DNA of 64,000 nucleotides from NCBI GenBank assembly GCA_902789795.1, contig CADAPM010000008.1, positions 1 to 64,000 of the forward strand, given 5' to 3'. Shown here piece by piece: positions 27,346 through 36,316 of this stretch. Made by a program: the position numbers and the translations under genes. Position 1 is the first letter of the stretch. Each line of letters opens with the position of its first letter. The DNA comes from an uncultured Eubacteriales bacterium (GTDB taxonomy: Bacteria > Bacillota > Clostridia > Christensenellales > Aristaeellaceae). The notes beneath the pieces are model-generated. The model was not told the origin of the DNA and searched no databases. It saw nothing but the letters and a program-made list of their open reading frames with translations.

Positions 27346-28161
27346 TCAGTAAAACTTCTGCAGCCTGCGGTTGATGGTCTCCCCGTAGTCCAGCTCCCGC
27401 CAGAGGCCCACGCAGTTCCAGCTGTTTTTCATCGTCGTTCCATTAAATTCGGAATAGATGACTCCTTTTTGGGAATAGCTCGAAGCCATCGCGCCTTTGT
27501 TAGTCCCCGTGTAGATGCCGATGTGGGAGGCGTTGCCCAGATCATCCATGTAGTAGGCGGGCTCCCCGCCGTCAAAGGCGTGGATGTACAAAAACGCGCC
27601 CTTGGGGATGCTGCCGAACACGGCGATGCACTCCTCAGGGGTGCCGACCCAATCCATCCTGCGGTACCAGGCGTTGCTGCCCGCCAGGTTCAGGTTGATC
27701 CCCGCGTCAAAGAGGCAGGCCTCCACAAAGGCCTGGCAGTCCATGACGCTGTAAGGTGTACCAAGATACTTATCCCCCTGCAGGGAGACGGACAGGGCCG
27801 TCACCGCGGGCGTGACATAAGGCGTGCTGCCATAGGAATAGGAGACGCCGTGAATCCTGCACCAGGTCTCGGCATAGCTGCCTTCGGCCACAGTAGCGAA
27901 AAAGTCCGCCGCCACCCCTTCAAAGGCCGTGTTGTCGATGGCGCTCACCGAGGGCGGGAGGATCACGTGCCTGAGCGCTGCGGAGGAAAATGCGCGGGCG
28001 GCGATGGTCTGCAGGCCCTCCGGCAGGGTGAACTCCGTCACCGGGACCCCGGCAAAGGCTTCCTCTTCTACAGTCAGCATTCCGGAGGGCAGCGTGGCGG
28101 CACAGGCACAGGCCGTCCACAAAATCAGCACGGCCAGCATCACACAGAAGCCCCGTCGCAC
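27346..28161 (-). CDS. Secreted LRR + NlpC/P60-like protein
   Basis: A 271-residue exported protein. A signal peptide (VMLAVLILWTACACA) is followed at about residues 25-90 by BspA-type leucine-rich repeats (VPVTEFTLPEGLQTIAARAF; LRHVILPPSVSAIDNTAFEG). The C-terminal half resembles NlpC/P60 papain-fold peptidases: the likely nucleophile is Cys near 140 in DCQAFVEACL and the histidine near 213 in ASHIGIYTG. It may cleave cell-wall peptides, with the LRR part as binding module (inference). The start is GTG at 28161 behind GAGGAGG. An LRR fused to NlpC is an uncommon order. Confidence 0.7.
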   Translation of the reverse strand: MRRGFCVMLAVLILWTACACAATLPSGMLTVEEEAFAGVPVTEFTLPEGLQTIAARAFSSAALRHVILPPSVSAIDNTAFEGVAADFFATVAEGSYAETWCRIHGVSYSYGSTPYVTPAVTALSVSLQGDKYLGTPYSVMDCQAFVEACLFDAGINLNLAGSNAWYRRMDWVGTPEECIAVFGSIPKGAFLYIHAFDGGEPAYYMDDLGNASHIGIYTGTNKGAMASSYSQKGVIYSEFNGTTMKNSWNCVGLWRELDYGETINRRLQKFY

Positions 28162-28322
28162 GCGGTCCCGCCCTCCTCTCCGCCGCCTGTCGGCAGCTTT
28201 ATTCTATTTATAATACACGAAAACGGCGGATTTTGCAAATAGGCCTGCCGTCTGCCCGGAAAACGCCGCGCAATCGGCCTGCAATTCCTTGCGTCGATTG
28301 CCATTTTTGGGAGATTTTTAGC

Positions 28323-28351
28323 TTGCGGCAGGGGGCAAAACGTTGTATACT
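28323..28351 (+). promoter_or_regulatory. Promoter of the ireB-ruvX operon
   Basis: TTGCGG and TATACT separated by 17 bp, 32 bp before ireB. Confidence 0.65.
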
Positions 28352-28383
28352 GTATTGGATAGCAAGAAAGGAGATGACCGATC

Positions 28384-28650
28384 ATGTCCGAGCTGAACGG
28401 CACCACCAAATTCACGCGGTTCTCCGAAGGCCAGGAGACGGCGTCCCTGATCCTCGCGCACGTATACAGTGCCCTGGAGGCAAAAGGCTACGACCCGGTC
28501 ACCCAGCTGGTCGGCTTCATCCTGACCGGCGACCCGACCTATATCACCAGCTACAACAACGCCCGCAGCATGATCTGCCGTCTGGAGCGCGACGAGATCC
28601 TGGAGGAGCTGGTCCGCTACTACCTGCAGGGCCACTTCCCCGCCCGATGA
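28384..28650 (+). CDS. ireB: IreB family regulatory phosphoprotein (UPF0297)
   Basis: An 88-residue protein matching the IreB/YrzL family over its full length (KFTRFSEGQETASLILAHVY ... GFILTGDPTYITSYNNARS). In Enterococcus IreB is a substrate of the PASTA kinase IreK and lowers cephalosporin resistance. A ribosome site AAAGGAG precedes the ATG. Its stop overlaps the ruvX start as ATGA, and this pairing is conserved in Firmicutes. Confidence 0.93.
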   Translation: MSELNGTTKFTRFSEGQETASLILAHVYSALEAKGYDPVTQLVGFILTGDPTYITSYNNARSMICRLERDEILEELVRYYLQGHFPAR

Positions 28651-29393
28651 GCCGCGTCCTGGGCCTGGATGTGGGCGATGCCCGCATCGGCGTCGCGCTG
28701 AGCGACGAAGGGCGGCTGATCGCGTCGCCCCTCACGGTCATCCACTCCGTGGGCTGGGGGCCGGACAGCCGGGAGATCCTGCGCCTGATGCAGGAGCACG
28801 GCGCGGACCTGATCGTCTGCGGCCTGCCCCGGAACATGGACGGCTCCGTGGGCTTCCAGGCCGAGAAGGTGCAGCGCTTCATGCAGGTGCTCACCGACCA
28901 GGGCGTGCCCGTGGAATGGATGGACGAGCGCCTGACCACCGTCAGCGCCACCCGCGCGCTGATCGAGGGCGGCGTGCGCCGGGAGGACCGGAAAAAATCT
29001 GTGGATAAAGTCGCCGCCGCCGTGATTTTGCAGGCGTGGCTGGACAACCAACAAAACAAGAAGGAGAACGAAGAAATGGCTAACGACGAGATCATCCGCC
29101 CCGACCAGGAACCGGAGACCGACGAGATCCCCGATGTGATCGAGCTCACCGATGAGGACGGCAATACCACCCGCTTTGAATACATCACCACCCTGGACCA
29201 GGAAGGTGAGCTGTACATCGCCCTGATGCCCATCGAGGACGAGGAAAACGCCGACGACGAAAACGGCTACGTGGTCTTCATGAAGATCGAGCAGGACGAA
29301 AACGGCGAGGACTACTATGTCTCCATCGACGACGACGCGCTGGTGGATACTTTGTTCGCGAGACTGACCCAGCTGCTGGATGAAGAGGAATAA
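28647..29393 (+). CDS. ruvX: Holliday junction resolvase RuvX fused in frame to DUF1292
   Basis: One open frame of 248 residues. Residues 1-138 are RuvX/YqgF, an RNase-H-fold protein needed for pre-16S rRNA processing and proposed to resolve Holliday junctions. Visible motifs are D8 in LGLDVGDARIGVA, IVCGLPRNMDG, WMDERLTT, and the final acidic residue in AAAVILQAWLD. Without a stop, the frame continues through QQNKKENEE into a DUF1292 (YrzB-like) acidic domain (DVIELTDEDGNTTRFEYI ... YYVSIDDDALVDTLF). These are separate genes in the usual ireB-ruvX-yrzB order. A ribosome site and ATG for the DUF1292 part remain inside the frame, so both a fusion and a free short product are possible. Confidence 0.88.
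   Translation: MSRVLGLDVGDARIGVALSDEGRLIASPLTVIHSVGWGPDSREILRLMQEHGADLIVCGLPRNMDGSVGFQAEKVQRFMQVLTDQGVPVEWMDERLTTVSATRALIEGGVRREDRKKSVDKVAAAVILQAWLDNQQNKKENEEMANDEIIRPDQEPETDEIPDVIELTDEDGNTTRFEYITTLDQEGELYIALMPIEDEENADDENGYVVFMKIEQDENGEDYYVSIDDDALVDTLFARLTQLLDEEE
29061..29078 (+). promoter_or_regulatory. Internal ribosome site and start for the DUF1292 domain
   Basis: AAGGAG at 29061-29066 lies 9 nt before ATG 29076 (MANDEIIRP), in frame with ruvX. This is the signature of a formerly separate yrzB-like gene and could give a 105-residue free DUF1292 protein. Confidence 0.65.
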
Positions 29394-29394
29394 T

Positions 29395-29943
29395 ATGGAA
29401 TTCTCCGGAAAAAAATCCATCATCACGCCCGAGTGCGTGCTGATCATCGGCACCTATGACGAAAACGGCGTGCCCAACGCCATGAACGCGGCCTGGGGCA
29501 TGCAGAGCGACGAGGGCGAGATCACCATCATGCTCTCCAAGCACAAGACCACCGAAAACTTCGAGAAGACCGGCGCTTTCACCGTGGCCTTCGGCACGGC
29601 GGACACGGTGCTCATCTCCGATTACTTCGGCGTGGAGAGCGGCAAAAACGTCAACAAGATCGAAAAGGCCGGCTGCCACACCCACAAGAGCGCCCACGTG
29701 GACGCCCCCATCATCGAGGAATACCCCCTGACCCTGGAGTGCAGAGTCCGTAATTGGGATCCCTCCTCCGGCTACCTGATCGGCGAGATCGTGGCCTCCC
29801 AGGCGGACGAAAGCATCCTGACCGACGGCAAGGTCGATCTGGGCAAGCTCCGCCCCATCATCTTCGACCCGTCCTTCAACGCCTACCGCGTGGTGGGCGA
29901 GGTCGTCGGCAAAGCCTTCAGCGACGGACTGAAGCTCAAATAA
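29395..29943 (+). CDS. Flavin reductase-like FMN-binding protein
   Basis: A 182-residue protein of the flavin reductase-like (split-barrel, FMN-binding) family, presumably a cytoplasmic NAD(P)H-dependent FMN reductase or oxidoreductase. Typical features are the N-terminal PECVLIIGTYDENGVPNAMNA strand pair and the segment HKTTENFEKTGAFTVAFG. The start at 29395 (MEFSGKKS) has AAGAGG 6 nt upstream and is 1 nt after the ruvX-DUF1292 stop, so it is co-transcribed. The substrate is unknown. Confidence 0.85.
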   Translation: MEFSGKKSIITPECVLIIGTYDENGVPNAMNAAWGMQSDEGEITIMLSKHKTTENFEKTGAFTVAFGTADTVLISDYFGVESGKNVNKIEKAGCHTHKSAHVDAPIIEEYPLTLECRVRNWDPSSGYLIGEIVASQADESILTDGKVDLGKLRPIIFDPSFNAYRVVGEVVGKAFSDGLKLK

Positions 29944-29953
29944 GGATATTATT

Positions 29954-31372
29954 TTGAATAGACGTTTCAACTGGCCCTCTTTCCTGCGCCGGGTGGCGGT
30001 GATCGCCGTGCCGGTGGCGCTGCAGAACCTGCTGTCGACCACCGGGTCCATGGTGGACACCATGATGATCGCCTCGCTGGGAAATACGGAAGTCGGTGCC
30101 GTCGGCCTCTGCGCCCAGTTCTCCTCGCTGATGTTCAGCGGGTACTGGGGGTTCGTGGGCGGCGGCATGCTTTTTTTCTCGCAGTATTGGGGCGCCAAGG
30201 ACGATGAGGGCATCAACCGCTCCTACGGTCTGACCCTGACCTGCATGATGGCGGTGGGCCTGACCTTCGGCCTGCTGGCGGTGCTGTTCCCTGAGGGGAT
30301 CATGCGCCTGTACACGGACAAGCCCGCCATCCAGTTAATCGGCGTCCAGTACCTGCGCATCGTGGGCTTCGCCTATCCGCTGATGGTCCTCTCCATGGCC
30401 ATGGCGGCGCTCTTGCGCTGCACGGAGCGCGTGCGCATCCCGCTGTACGGGTCCATCGCGTCGGTCTTCACCAATATCGTCCTGAACTGGGTGCTCATCT
30501 TCGGCCACCTGGGCCTGCCCGCCCTGGGCGTACGCGGCGCGGCCCTGGCCACCGTCATTGCCCAGGCAGCGAACATCCTGACCATCGTGTTGCTGGCAAA
30601 GCGCAGCGGACACAGGTACCTGCTGGCCTTCCGCCGCCATTTCCGGTGGGATCGGAGCCTCGTCACGGCCTACCTGCGCAAGTGCTTCCCCATCATCTGC
30701 AATGAGGTGCTGATCGGCGTCGGCAACATGGTCATCAATATCGTGCTGGGCCGCCAGCCGGAGGAGGCCATCGCCGCCCTGGCGGTGTTCCGCACCCTGG
30801 AGGGCCTGGTCATCGGCTTCTTCGCGGGCTTTTCCAGCGCCTCGTCGGTGCTGGTGGGCACGAACGTGGGCGCCGGGGAGCCCCAGACCGCCTACGCCCG
30901 GGCCTGGCGGCTGGTCTATATGTGCCAGCTGTTCATCGGCCTGCTGGGCGCTGTGCTGATCGCGCTGCACCAGCCCATCCTGACCATGATGGGCATGAGC
31001 GGCGAAAGCTTCCGCCTCGCCTTCGGTATGCTGGCGATCTACCTCGCCTTCGCCATCATCCGCATGGGTAACTGGACCCAGAACGACACCTTCCGCGCCG
31101 CAGGCGACGCCACCACCGGCACGGTGCTGGAGATCATATTCATGTGGGCGATGGTGCTGCCCCTGGTCTGGCTGACGGGCATGGTCTGGCATTGGCCCAC
31201 CCTGCTGGTCTTCGCCTGCTGCTATGTGGACGAGCCCATCCGCTACATCCTGATGCAGCGCCACCTGTTCAAGGGCACCTGGATCCGCCCCGTGACCCCG
31301 GAGGGCCTCCGGGCGCTGGCGCAATGGTGCCCCGACCGGAAGGACCCGGGGACGGACGTCCAGTGCAGCTGA
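29954..31372 (+). CDS. MATE family efflux transporter
   Basis: A 472-residue inner-membrane antiporter of the MATE (NorM/DinF) type with about 12 helices, exporting cationic compounds or drugs with Na+ or H+. Recognisable segments are PVALQNLLSTTGSMVDTMMI in the first helices and the paired second-half helix near SSASSVLVGTNVGAG. The start is TTG at 29954 with AAGGA 7 nt upstream; no ATG fits. It is the last gene of the ireB operon and a hairpin terminator follows. The substrate cannot be told from sequence. Confidence 0.92.
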   Translation: MNRRFNWPSFLRRVAVIAVPVALQNLLSTTGSMVDTMMIASLGNTEVGAVGLCAQFSSLMFSGYWGFVGGGMLFFSQYWGAKDDEGINRSYGLTLTCMMAVGLTFGLLAVLFPEGIMRLYTDKPAIQLIGVQYLRIVGFAYPLMVLSMAMAALLRCTERVRIPLYGSIASVFTNIVLNWVLIFGHLGLPALGVRGAALATVIAQAANILTIVLLAKRSGHRYLLAFRRHFRWDRSLVTAYLRKCFPIICNEVLIGVGNMVINIVLGRQPEEAIAALAVFRTLEGLVIGFFAGFSSASSVLVGTNVGAGEPQTAYARAWRLVYMCQLFIGLLGAVLIALHQPILTMMGMSGESFRLAFGMLAIYLAFAIIRMGNWTQNDTFRAAGDATTGTVLEIIFMWAMVLPLVWLTGMVWHWPTLLVFACCYVDEPIRYILMQRHLFKGTWIRPVTPEGLRALAQWCPDRKDPGTDVQCS

Positions 31373-31391
31373 ATAACCACATCATCTTCGA

Positions 31392-31437
31392 CGCTTGTTC
31401 CGGATGTCATTGTGATCCTCGGAACAGGCGCCTTTTC
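31392..31437 (+). terminator. Terminator after MATE gene
   Basis: CGCTTGTTCCG and CGGAACAGGCG form a stem with one G-U pair, followed by CCTTTTCTATT. Confidence 0.7.
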
Positions 31438-31520
31438 TATTGGACAATTTTCTGATTTTTGAAATATTGTACAGTAGTGCTGGACAAAAAACAGAAAACA
31501 AGGTAGAATGTCCAATAGAA
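31435..31520. repeat. 12-bp perfect inverted repeat around AAA gene promoter
   Basis: TTCTATTGGACA (31435-31446) and TGTCCAATAGAA (31509-31520) are exact inverted copies 62 bp apart, ending just before the ribosome site of the AAA/DUF4143 gene. They could be an operator pair or the ends of an inserted segment. Confidence 0.7.
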
Positions 31521-31543
31521 ACACCCTTCAGGAGGTCTCAAAC

Positions 31544-32728
31544 ATGATTCAGCGCGAAAAATATATGGAACCCATCCGGGAATTCTATAACAGCGATCTG
31601 ATCAAGATCATCACCGGTATCCGGCGATGCGGGAAATCCGTCATCCTGAACAACATATATCACGAAATCCAGACTCATACGAATAATATCATTTTTCTGG
31701 ATTTCGAAGACACCGCGGTTTTAAACGCAATACCCGATGAAACAGCCCTTCTCTCCCATGTTGACAGCCACCGGAAGGCCGACTTGTGTTATGTTTTTCT
31801 TGATGAGGTGCAAAGGGTCAATGGCTGGGCGAGCGCTTGCAGAACACTGCGCGTTCGGAATTGTTCGGTGTTCATCAGCGGTTCCAATTCAAAACTATTG
31901 TCCAGAGAATTCACCAAAGAACTCTCTGGGCGATACGTTTCTTTCCGGATCCGTCCGTTTGTATACAGAGAGCTTGCAGAATATGCCAAGGATTTGGGAA
32001 AAGACGTGTCTCTGACGGATTATATCATCTGGGGCGGTTTTCCGAAGAGGATCGAATACGACAGCGAAGCCTCGCTGAGGATCTATCTGAATGACCTGAA
32101 TGAAACGATTATTCTGAACGATATCATCAACCGTTACAGCATCCGGAAAACCGAAGTATTCAAGCGGTTAGCCAATTATGTTTTTTTATCCAACAGCCGA
32201 ATCCTGTCAGCGAGATCTATAGAAAAAGCCATGACTGGCGCAGGATTGCCCTGTTCACTGACAACGATCACCAAATATATCGGGTATTTGGAAGAGGCTT
32301 ATGCCATAGAAAGCGTCAAAAGATACTCTACGAAAGCGAAACGGGAACTGGCTTATTTTCAGAAAATATATAATGAAGATGTGGCACTGAATTCCATCCG
32401 GGTCCTGAATCACCGGTATGACATGACGCACAATTTTGAAAACATCGTGTACAATGAGCTTGTGTTTATGGGATACAACATCCAGGTATATTTTGACGGC
32501 GCTCATGAGATCGACTTTGTGGCAAATAAAGGTAATAAGGAATACTATATTCAGGTAGCATACTCCGTCGCAGAGGAAAAAGCTTATGAGCGAGAATTTG
32601 GCGCCTTTTCAAAGCTGGATAATTCTTGCCAGAAGATCGTAATCACCAATGACGAGATCGACTACAGCACCAGCACGATCCGGCATATCCGTTTTCGGGA
32701 TCTGGTCTGGATGAAAGAGTTGTCATAA
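31544..32728 (+). CDS. AAA ATPase with DUF4143 domain
   Basis: A 394-residue protein of the AAA_14/DUF4143 family. The P-loop is GIRRCGKSVIL near residue 24, Walker B is YVFLDEVQRV, and sensor 1 is VFISGSNSKLLS. DUF4143, with a restriction-endonuclease-like fold, follows after residue 200 (EIDFVANKGNKEYYIQVAYS). The role is not established; such genes are common accessory genes. ATG 31544 with AGGAGG 8 nt upstream is preferred over an ATG 36 nt earlier. Codon use is clearly AT-richer than the flanking genes, and a perfect inverted repeat flanks its promoter, which suggests horizontal acquisition. Confidence 0.85.
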   Translation: MIQREKYMEPIREFYNSDLIKIITGIRRCGKSVILNNIYHEIQTHTNNIIFLDFEDTAVLNAIPDETALLSHVDSHRKADLCYVFLDEVQRVNGWASACRTLRVRNCSVFISGSNSKLLSREFTKELSGRYVSFRIRPFVYRELAEYAKDLGKDVSLTDYIIWGGFPKRIEYDSEASLRIYLNDLNETIILNDIINRYSIRKTEVFKRLANYVFLSNSRILSARSIEKAMTGAGLPCSLTTITKYIGYLEEAYAIESVKRYSTKAKRELAYFQKIYNEDVALNSIRVLNHRYDMTHNFENIVYNELVFMGYNIQVYFDGAHEIDFVANKGNKEYYIQVAYSVAEEKAYEREFGAFSKLDNSCQKIVITNDEIDYSTSTIRHIRFRDLVWMKELS

Positions 32729-32762
32729 ACCTCTGGCCTTTACTTATTTTCCCGCCTTTCCG

Positions 32763-32791
32763 TTGACAATCTCCCCCGATTGCGATAGACT
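32763..32791 (+). promoter_or_regulatory. Promoter of gpmI
   Basis: TTGACA and TAGACT with a 17-bp spacer, 64 bp before the start. Confidence 0.7.
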
Positions 32792-32855
32792 GACTGCGGC
32801 GGGGGAGCACCCCCGCTGCCATACAGATCGTACATTTCTAAGGAGGTATTTCGAT

Positions 32856-34430
32856 ATGAAGAAACCCGTGGTTCTCGTCGTCATGGACGGCGTGGGCGAA
32901 ACGCCCGAAGAACTCGGCAACATGGTCAAAAAGGCCACCACCCCGACCCTGGATGAGTTCAAGGCGACCTGCCCCTGGCAGTGCATCAAGGCCCACGGCG
33001 GTGCCGTCGGCCTGCCCACCGACGATGACATGGGCAACAGCGAGGTGGGCCATAACGCCCTGGGCTGCGGCCAGATCTATTCTCAGGGCGCCAAGCTGGT
33101 CAACGAGTCCATCGAGTCCGGCTCCATCTACCAGAGCGCGACCTGGAAGGACCTGGCGGGCTCCGTAGTCGAAAAGGGCACGACCCTGCACTTCATCGGC
33201 CTGCTCTCTGACGGCAACGTCCACTCCAACATCTCCCACCTGATCGCGATGCTGAAGGAAGCCAAGAAGGAAGGCGTCAGCAAGGTCCGCGTCCACGTGC
33301 TGCTGGACGGCCGCGACGTGCCCGCCACCTCCGCGCCAGAATACATCGCCCAGCTCGAAAGCGTGCTTTCCGAGCTCAATGACGGGAGCTTCGACGGCCG
33401 GATCGCTTCCGGCGGCGGCCGCATGCAGATCACCATGGACCGCTACCAGGCCAACTGGCCCATGGTCAAGGCCGGCTGGGACGTGCACGTCCACGGCGAA
33501 GGCCGCTACTTCGCCAGCGCCGCGGAGGCCGTGGAGACCCTGCGGGCCGAGACCGGCGCCATCGACCAGGACCTGCCCGCCTTCGTCATCGCCGAAAACG
33601 GCAAGCCCGTGGGCGCGATGCAGGACGGCGACAGCGTGATCCTGTTCAACTTCCGCGGCGACCGCGCCCTGGAGCTCTCCATGGCCTTCGACGGCGACGC
33701 TTCCTTTGACAAGTTTGACCGCGGCGCAGTCCCGCAGGTCAAGTACGCCGGCATGCTGGAGTACGACGGCGACCTGCACATCCCCCACAAGTACCTGGTG
33801 AACCCGCCCCAGATCCGCGATACCCTGACCGAGCTGCTGGTGGCCGCGGGCATCAAGGAATACGCCGTGTCCGAGACTCAGAAGTACGGCCACGTGACCT
33901 ATTTCTGGAACGGCAACCGCTCCGGCAAGGTCTCCGAGGAGCTGGAAGACTACTGCGAGATCCCCAGCGACGTGCGCTCCTTTGACGAGTGCCCCTGGAT
34001 GAAGGCCACCGAGATCGCCGACAAGGTCATCGAGGCCATGCAGAGCCACCAGTACGGCTTCATCCGCTGCAACTTCCCCAACGGCGACATGGTAGGCCAT
34101 ACCGGCAACCTGTACGCCACGGAGATCGCGGTGGAGAGCGTCGACCTGGAGCTGGCGCGCATCAAGAAGGTCTGCGACGCCGAGGGCTACATCCTGATCG
34201 TCACCGCCGACCACGGCAACTCCGACCAGATGCTCGAAAAGAACAAGAAGGGCAAGATCGAGGTCCGCACGGCCCACAGCCTGAACCCCGTCCCCTTCAT
34301 CATCTACGACAAGGACGAGCGCCACGAGATGAAGGAAGGCGCCTTCGGCCTGGCCAACGTGGCTCCCACCGTCGCTCAGCTCCTGGAGCTGAAGCCCTTC
34401 GACAGCTGGGAAGAGAGCATGCTGAAATAA
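32856..34430 (+). CDS. gpmI: Cofactor-independent phosphoglycerate mutase
   Basis: Interconverts 3- and 2-phosphoglycerate in glycolysis. The 524-residue metalloenzyme of the alkaline phosphatase superfamily needs Mn2+. Metal ligands and nucleophile are visible: D11 in VVMDGVGE, the nucleophile S62 in DDDMGNSEVGHNALG, and the late motifs TADHGNSDQM and VRTAHSLNPVPF. ATG 32856 has AAGGAGG close upstream; longer readings overlap the promoter. It is a single gene with its own promoter and terminator. Identity is firm. Confidence 0.96.
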   Translation: MKKPVVLVVMDGVGETPEELGNMVKKATTPTLDEFKATCPWQCIKAHGGAVGLPTDDDMGNSEVGHNALGCGQIYSQGAKLVNESIESGSIYQSATWKDLAGSVVEKGTTLHFIGLLSDGNVHSNISHLIAMLKEAKKEGVSKVRVHVLLDGRDVPATSAPEYIAQLESVLSELNDGSFDGRIASGGGRMQITMDRYQANWPMVKAGWDVHVHGEGRYFASAAEAVETLRAETGAIDQDLPAFVIAENGKPVGAMQDGDSVILFNFRGDRALELSMAFDGDASFDKFDRGAVPQVKYAGMLEYDGDLHIPHKYLVNPPQIRDTLTELLVAAGIKEYAVSETQKYGHVTYFWNGNRSGKVSEELEDYCEIPSDVRSFDECPWMKATEIADKVIEAMQSHQYGFIRCNFPNGDMVGHTGNLYATEIAVESVDLELARIKKVCDAEGYILIVTADHGNSDQMLEKNKKGKIEVRTAHSLNPVPFIIYDKDERHEMKEGAFGLANVAPTVAQLLELKPFDSWEESMLK

Positions 34431-34448
34431 TCCCACTGAACCACAAGA

Positions 34449-34484
34449 CCGCCGGCACAGAACCTGTGCCGGCGGCCTTTTTTG
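34449..34484 (+). terminator. Terminator between gpmI and hydA
   Basis: CCGCCGGCACA and TGTGCCGGCGG form a perfect stem followed by CCTTTTTTG. It ends gpmI and lies just beyond the convergent hydA stop. Confidence 0.85.
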
Positions 34485-34493
34485 CTTTCCTCG

Positions 34494-36311
34494 TCATCCT
34501 TTGACGACGAAGTTTTCATCTGTCAGCTCGTTGTATTTGCCGCGCTTCACGTAATGGGTGTGCAGGTATTCGTGGGACTTATGGCAGCCCGGCTCGCCCC
34601 ATTCCTTGTAGAAGGCCAGCAGGGCGGGATTCTCGTGGGATTTCCGGATCGGCTTGCGCTCATCCTCCTTGTAGATAGCCTCCAGCCGCTTCTGGCGCGT
34701 GACGCGGATATCCCCCCGGGGACGGGGCTGGCCGCCGCCCGTGATGCAGCCGCCGGGGCAGCCCATGACCTCAATGAAGTGGTAGGGGCTCTCTCCCGCC
34801 CGGATCTGATCCATCAGCTTGCGCGCGCCCTCGTAGCCGCTGGTCACGGCGATGCGCACTTCAAAGCCCTCCGCGGCCTTCCACTCCGGCTTCACGTTCT
34901 CCAGCCTGATCACCGCCTCCCGGATCTGCTCCAGACCCACGATGGGCGACACGTGCAGGTTGGGGAAGGGCAGCTCCCGGCCGGTCACGATCTCATACAC
35001 AGTGCGCAGCGCCGCCTCCATGACGCCGCCGGTGACGCCGAAGATGTCCGCCGCGCCCGTAGACAGGCCCAGGGGCGCGTCGAACTCCTCTTCAGGCAGG
35101 TCCAGGAAGTCGATGCCCATGGACTTGATCATGTCGCCCAGCTCCCGGGTGGTCAGCACCGCGTCCACATTGGGCACGCCGTCGTTGCTCAGCTCCGGGC
35201 GCGCGCACTCGGTCTTTTTGGCGGTGCAGGGCATCACGGACACCACGTACATGTCCTCCGGCTTCCTGCCGATCTTCTGCGCGTAATAGCTCTTGATGAC
35301 CGCGCCGAACATCTCATGCGGGGATTTGCAGGTGGACAGGTGCTCGAGCTGGTCCGGGAAATTGTGCTCGATGAACTGGATCCAGCCCGGGGAGCAGGAG
35401 GTCATCATCGGCAGCACGGCTTTTCCGCCGGAGAGCACGTCCTTGAAGCGCTGCAGGAATTCCGTGCCCTCCTCCAGGATGGTCAGATCCGCGCTCCAGT
35501 TGGTGTCAAACACCGCGTCAAAGCCCATGCGCCGGAGGGCCGCGGCCAGGCGTCCGGTCTCGCAGGAGCCCGCCGGCAGGCCGAAGCACTCGCCTATGCC
35601 CACGCGCACGGCGGGCGCGGGCTGCACCACCACATATTTGCTGGGGTCGCCCAGGGCCCTGAGCACGCGATCCTTGTGGCTGGTCTCCCTCAGAGCGCCC
35701 ACCGGGCATACCACCACGCACTGGCCGCAGAAGGTGCAGGCCGAGCTGCCGATGGGCAGGTTGAACCCGGGGCTGATGACGGTGTGGAAGCCGCGGTTCT
35801 CCGCCGTGAGCACGGAGGTCGTCTGGATGTCACGGCACACGCTCACGCAGCGGCGGCACAGGATGCACTTGTTGGGGTCCCGGGTGATGGATTCGCTCAC
35901 GTCCAGGGGCAAAAGCTCCCGTTCGCCCTCGTAGGGGGAGTCCTCCACGCCCAGCTCCCGTCCCAGGGCCTGGAATTCGCAGTCCTGGTTGCGGGCACAG
36001 GTCAGGCACTTCATGTCGTGGTTGGACAAGAGCAGCTCGTACATGGCCTTGCGGGCTTCCCTCACGCGGGCGGAGTTGGTCTCGATCACCATGCCGTCCC
36101 GGGCCTCCACCACGCAGGCCGCCTGCAGGTTCCTCGCCGGAGGGCTGACCTGCTCCACCACGCAGATGCGGCACGCGCCGTATTTGTGGATCCCCTTCAG
36201 GTAGCACAGCCGGGGGATGTGGATATTGTTCAGGTCCGCCGCTTCCAGGATGGTGCTCCCGGCAGGGGCGGTACAGGCTCTGCCATTGATGGTCAGTTTG
36301 ATATCCGCCAT
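34494..36311 (-). CDS. hydA: NADH-dependent [FeFe] hydrogenase, catalytic subunit
   Basis: H2-evolving or bifurcating group A hydrogenase subunit of about 605 residues. The N-terminus has a [2Fe-2S] ferredoxin domain (CYLKGIHKYGACRICVVE) and the His-Cys3 cluster (HDMKCLTCARNQDCE). Two [4Fe-4S] motifs follow (CILCRRCVSVC; CTFCGQCVVVCP). The H-cluster signatures are L1 TSCSPGW near residue 304, L2 MPCTAKKTE and L3 EVMGCPGGCITGGGQP; L1 has Ser in place of the second Cys. A small-subunit tail ends the protein. The second ATG (36311), 8 nt after AGGAGG, is preferred over the ATG overlapping the hydB stop. It is the last gene of hydCBA. Confidence 0.94.
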   Translation of the reverse strand: MADIKLTINGRACTAPAGSTILEAADLNNIHIPRLCYLKGIHKYGACRICVVEQVSPPARNLQAACVVEARDGMVIETNSARVREARKAMYELLLSNHDMKCLTCARNQDCEFQALGRELGVEDSPYEGERELLPLDVSESITRDPNKCILCRRCVSVCRDIQTTSVLTAENRGFHTVISPGFNLPIGSSACTFCGQCVVVCPVGALRETSHKDRVLRALGDPSKYVVVQPAPAVRVGIGECFGLPAGSCETGRLAAALRRMGFDAVFDTNWSADLTILEEGTEFLQRFKDVLSGGKAVLPMMTSCSPGWIQFIEHNFPDQLEHLSTCKSPHEMFGAVIKSYYAQKIGRKPEDMYVVSVMPCTAKKTECARPELSNDGVPNVDAVLTTRELGDMIKSMGIDFLDLPEEEFDAPLGLSTGAADIFGVTGGVMEAALRTVYEIVTGRELPFPNLHVSPIVGLEQIREAVIRLENVKPEWKAAEGFEVRIAVTSGYEGARKLMDQIRAGESPYHFIEVMGCPGGCITGGGQPRPRGDIRVTRQKRLEAIYKEDERKPIRKSHENPALLAFYKEWGEPGCHKSHEYLHTHYVKRGKYNELTDENFVVKG

Positions 36312-36316
36312 GTTCA

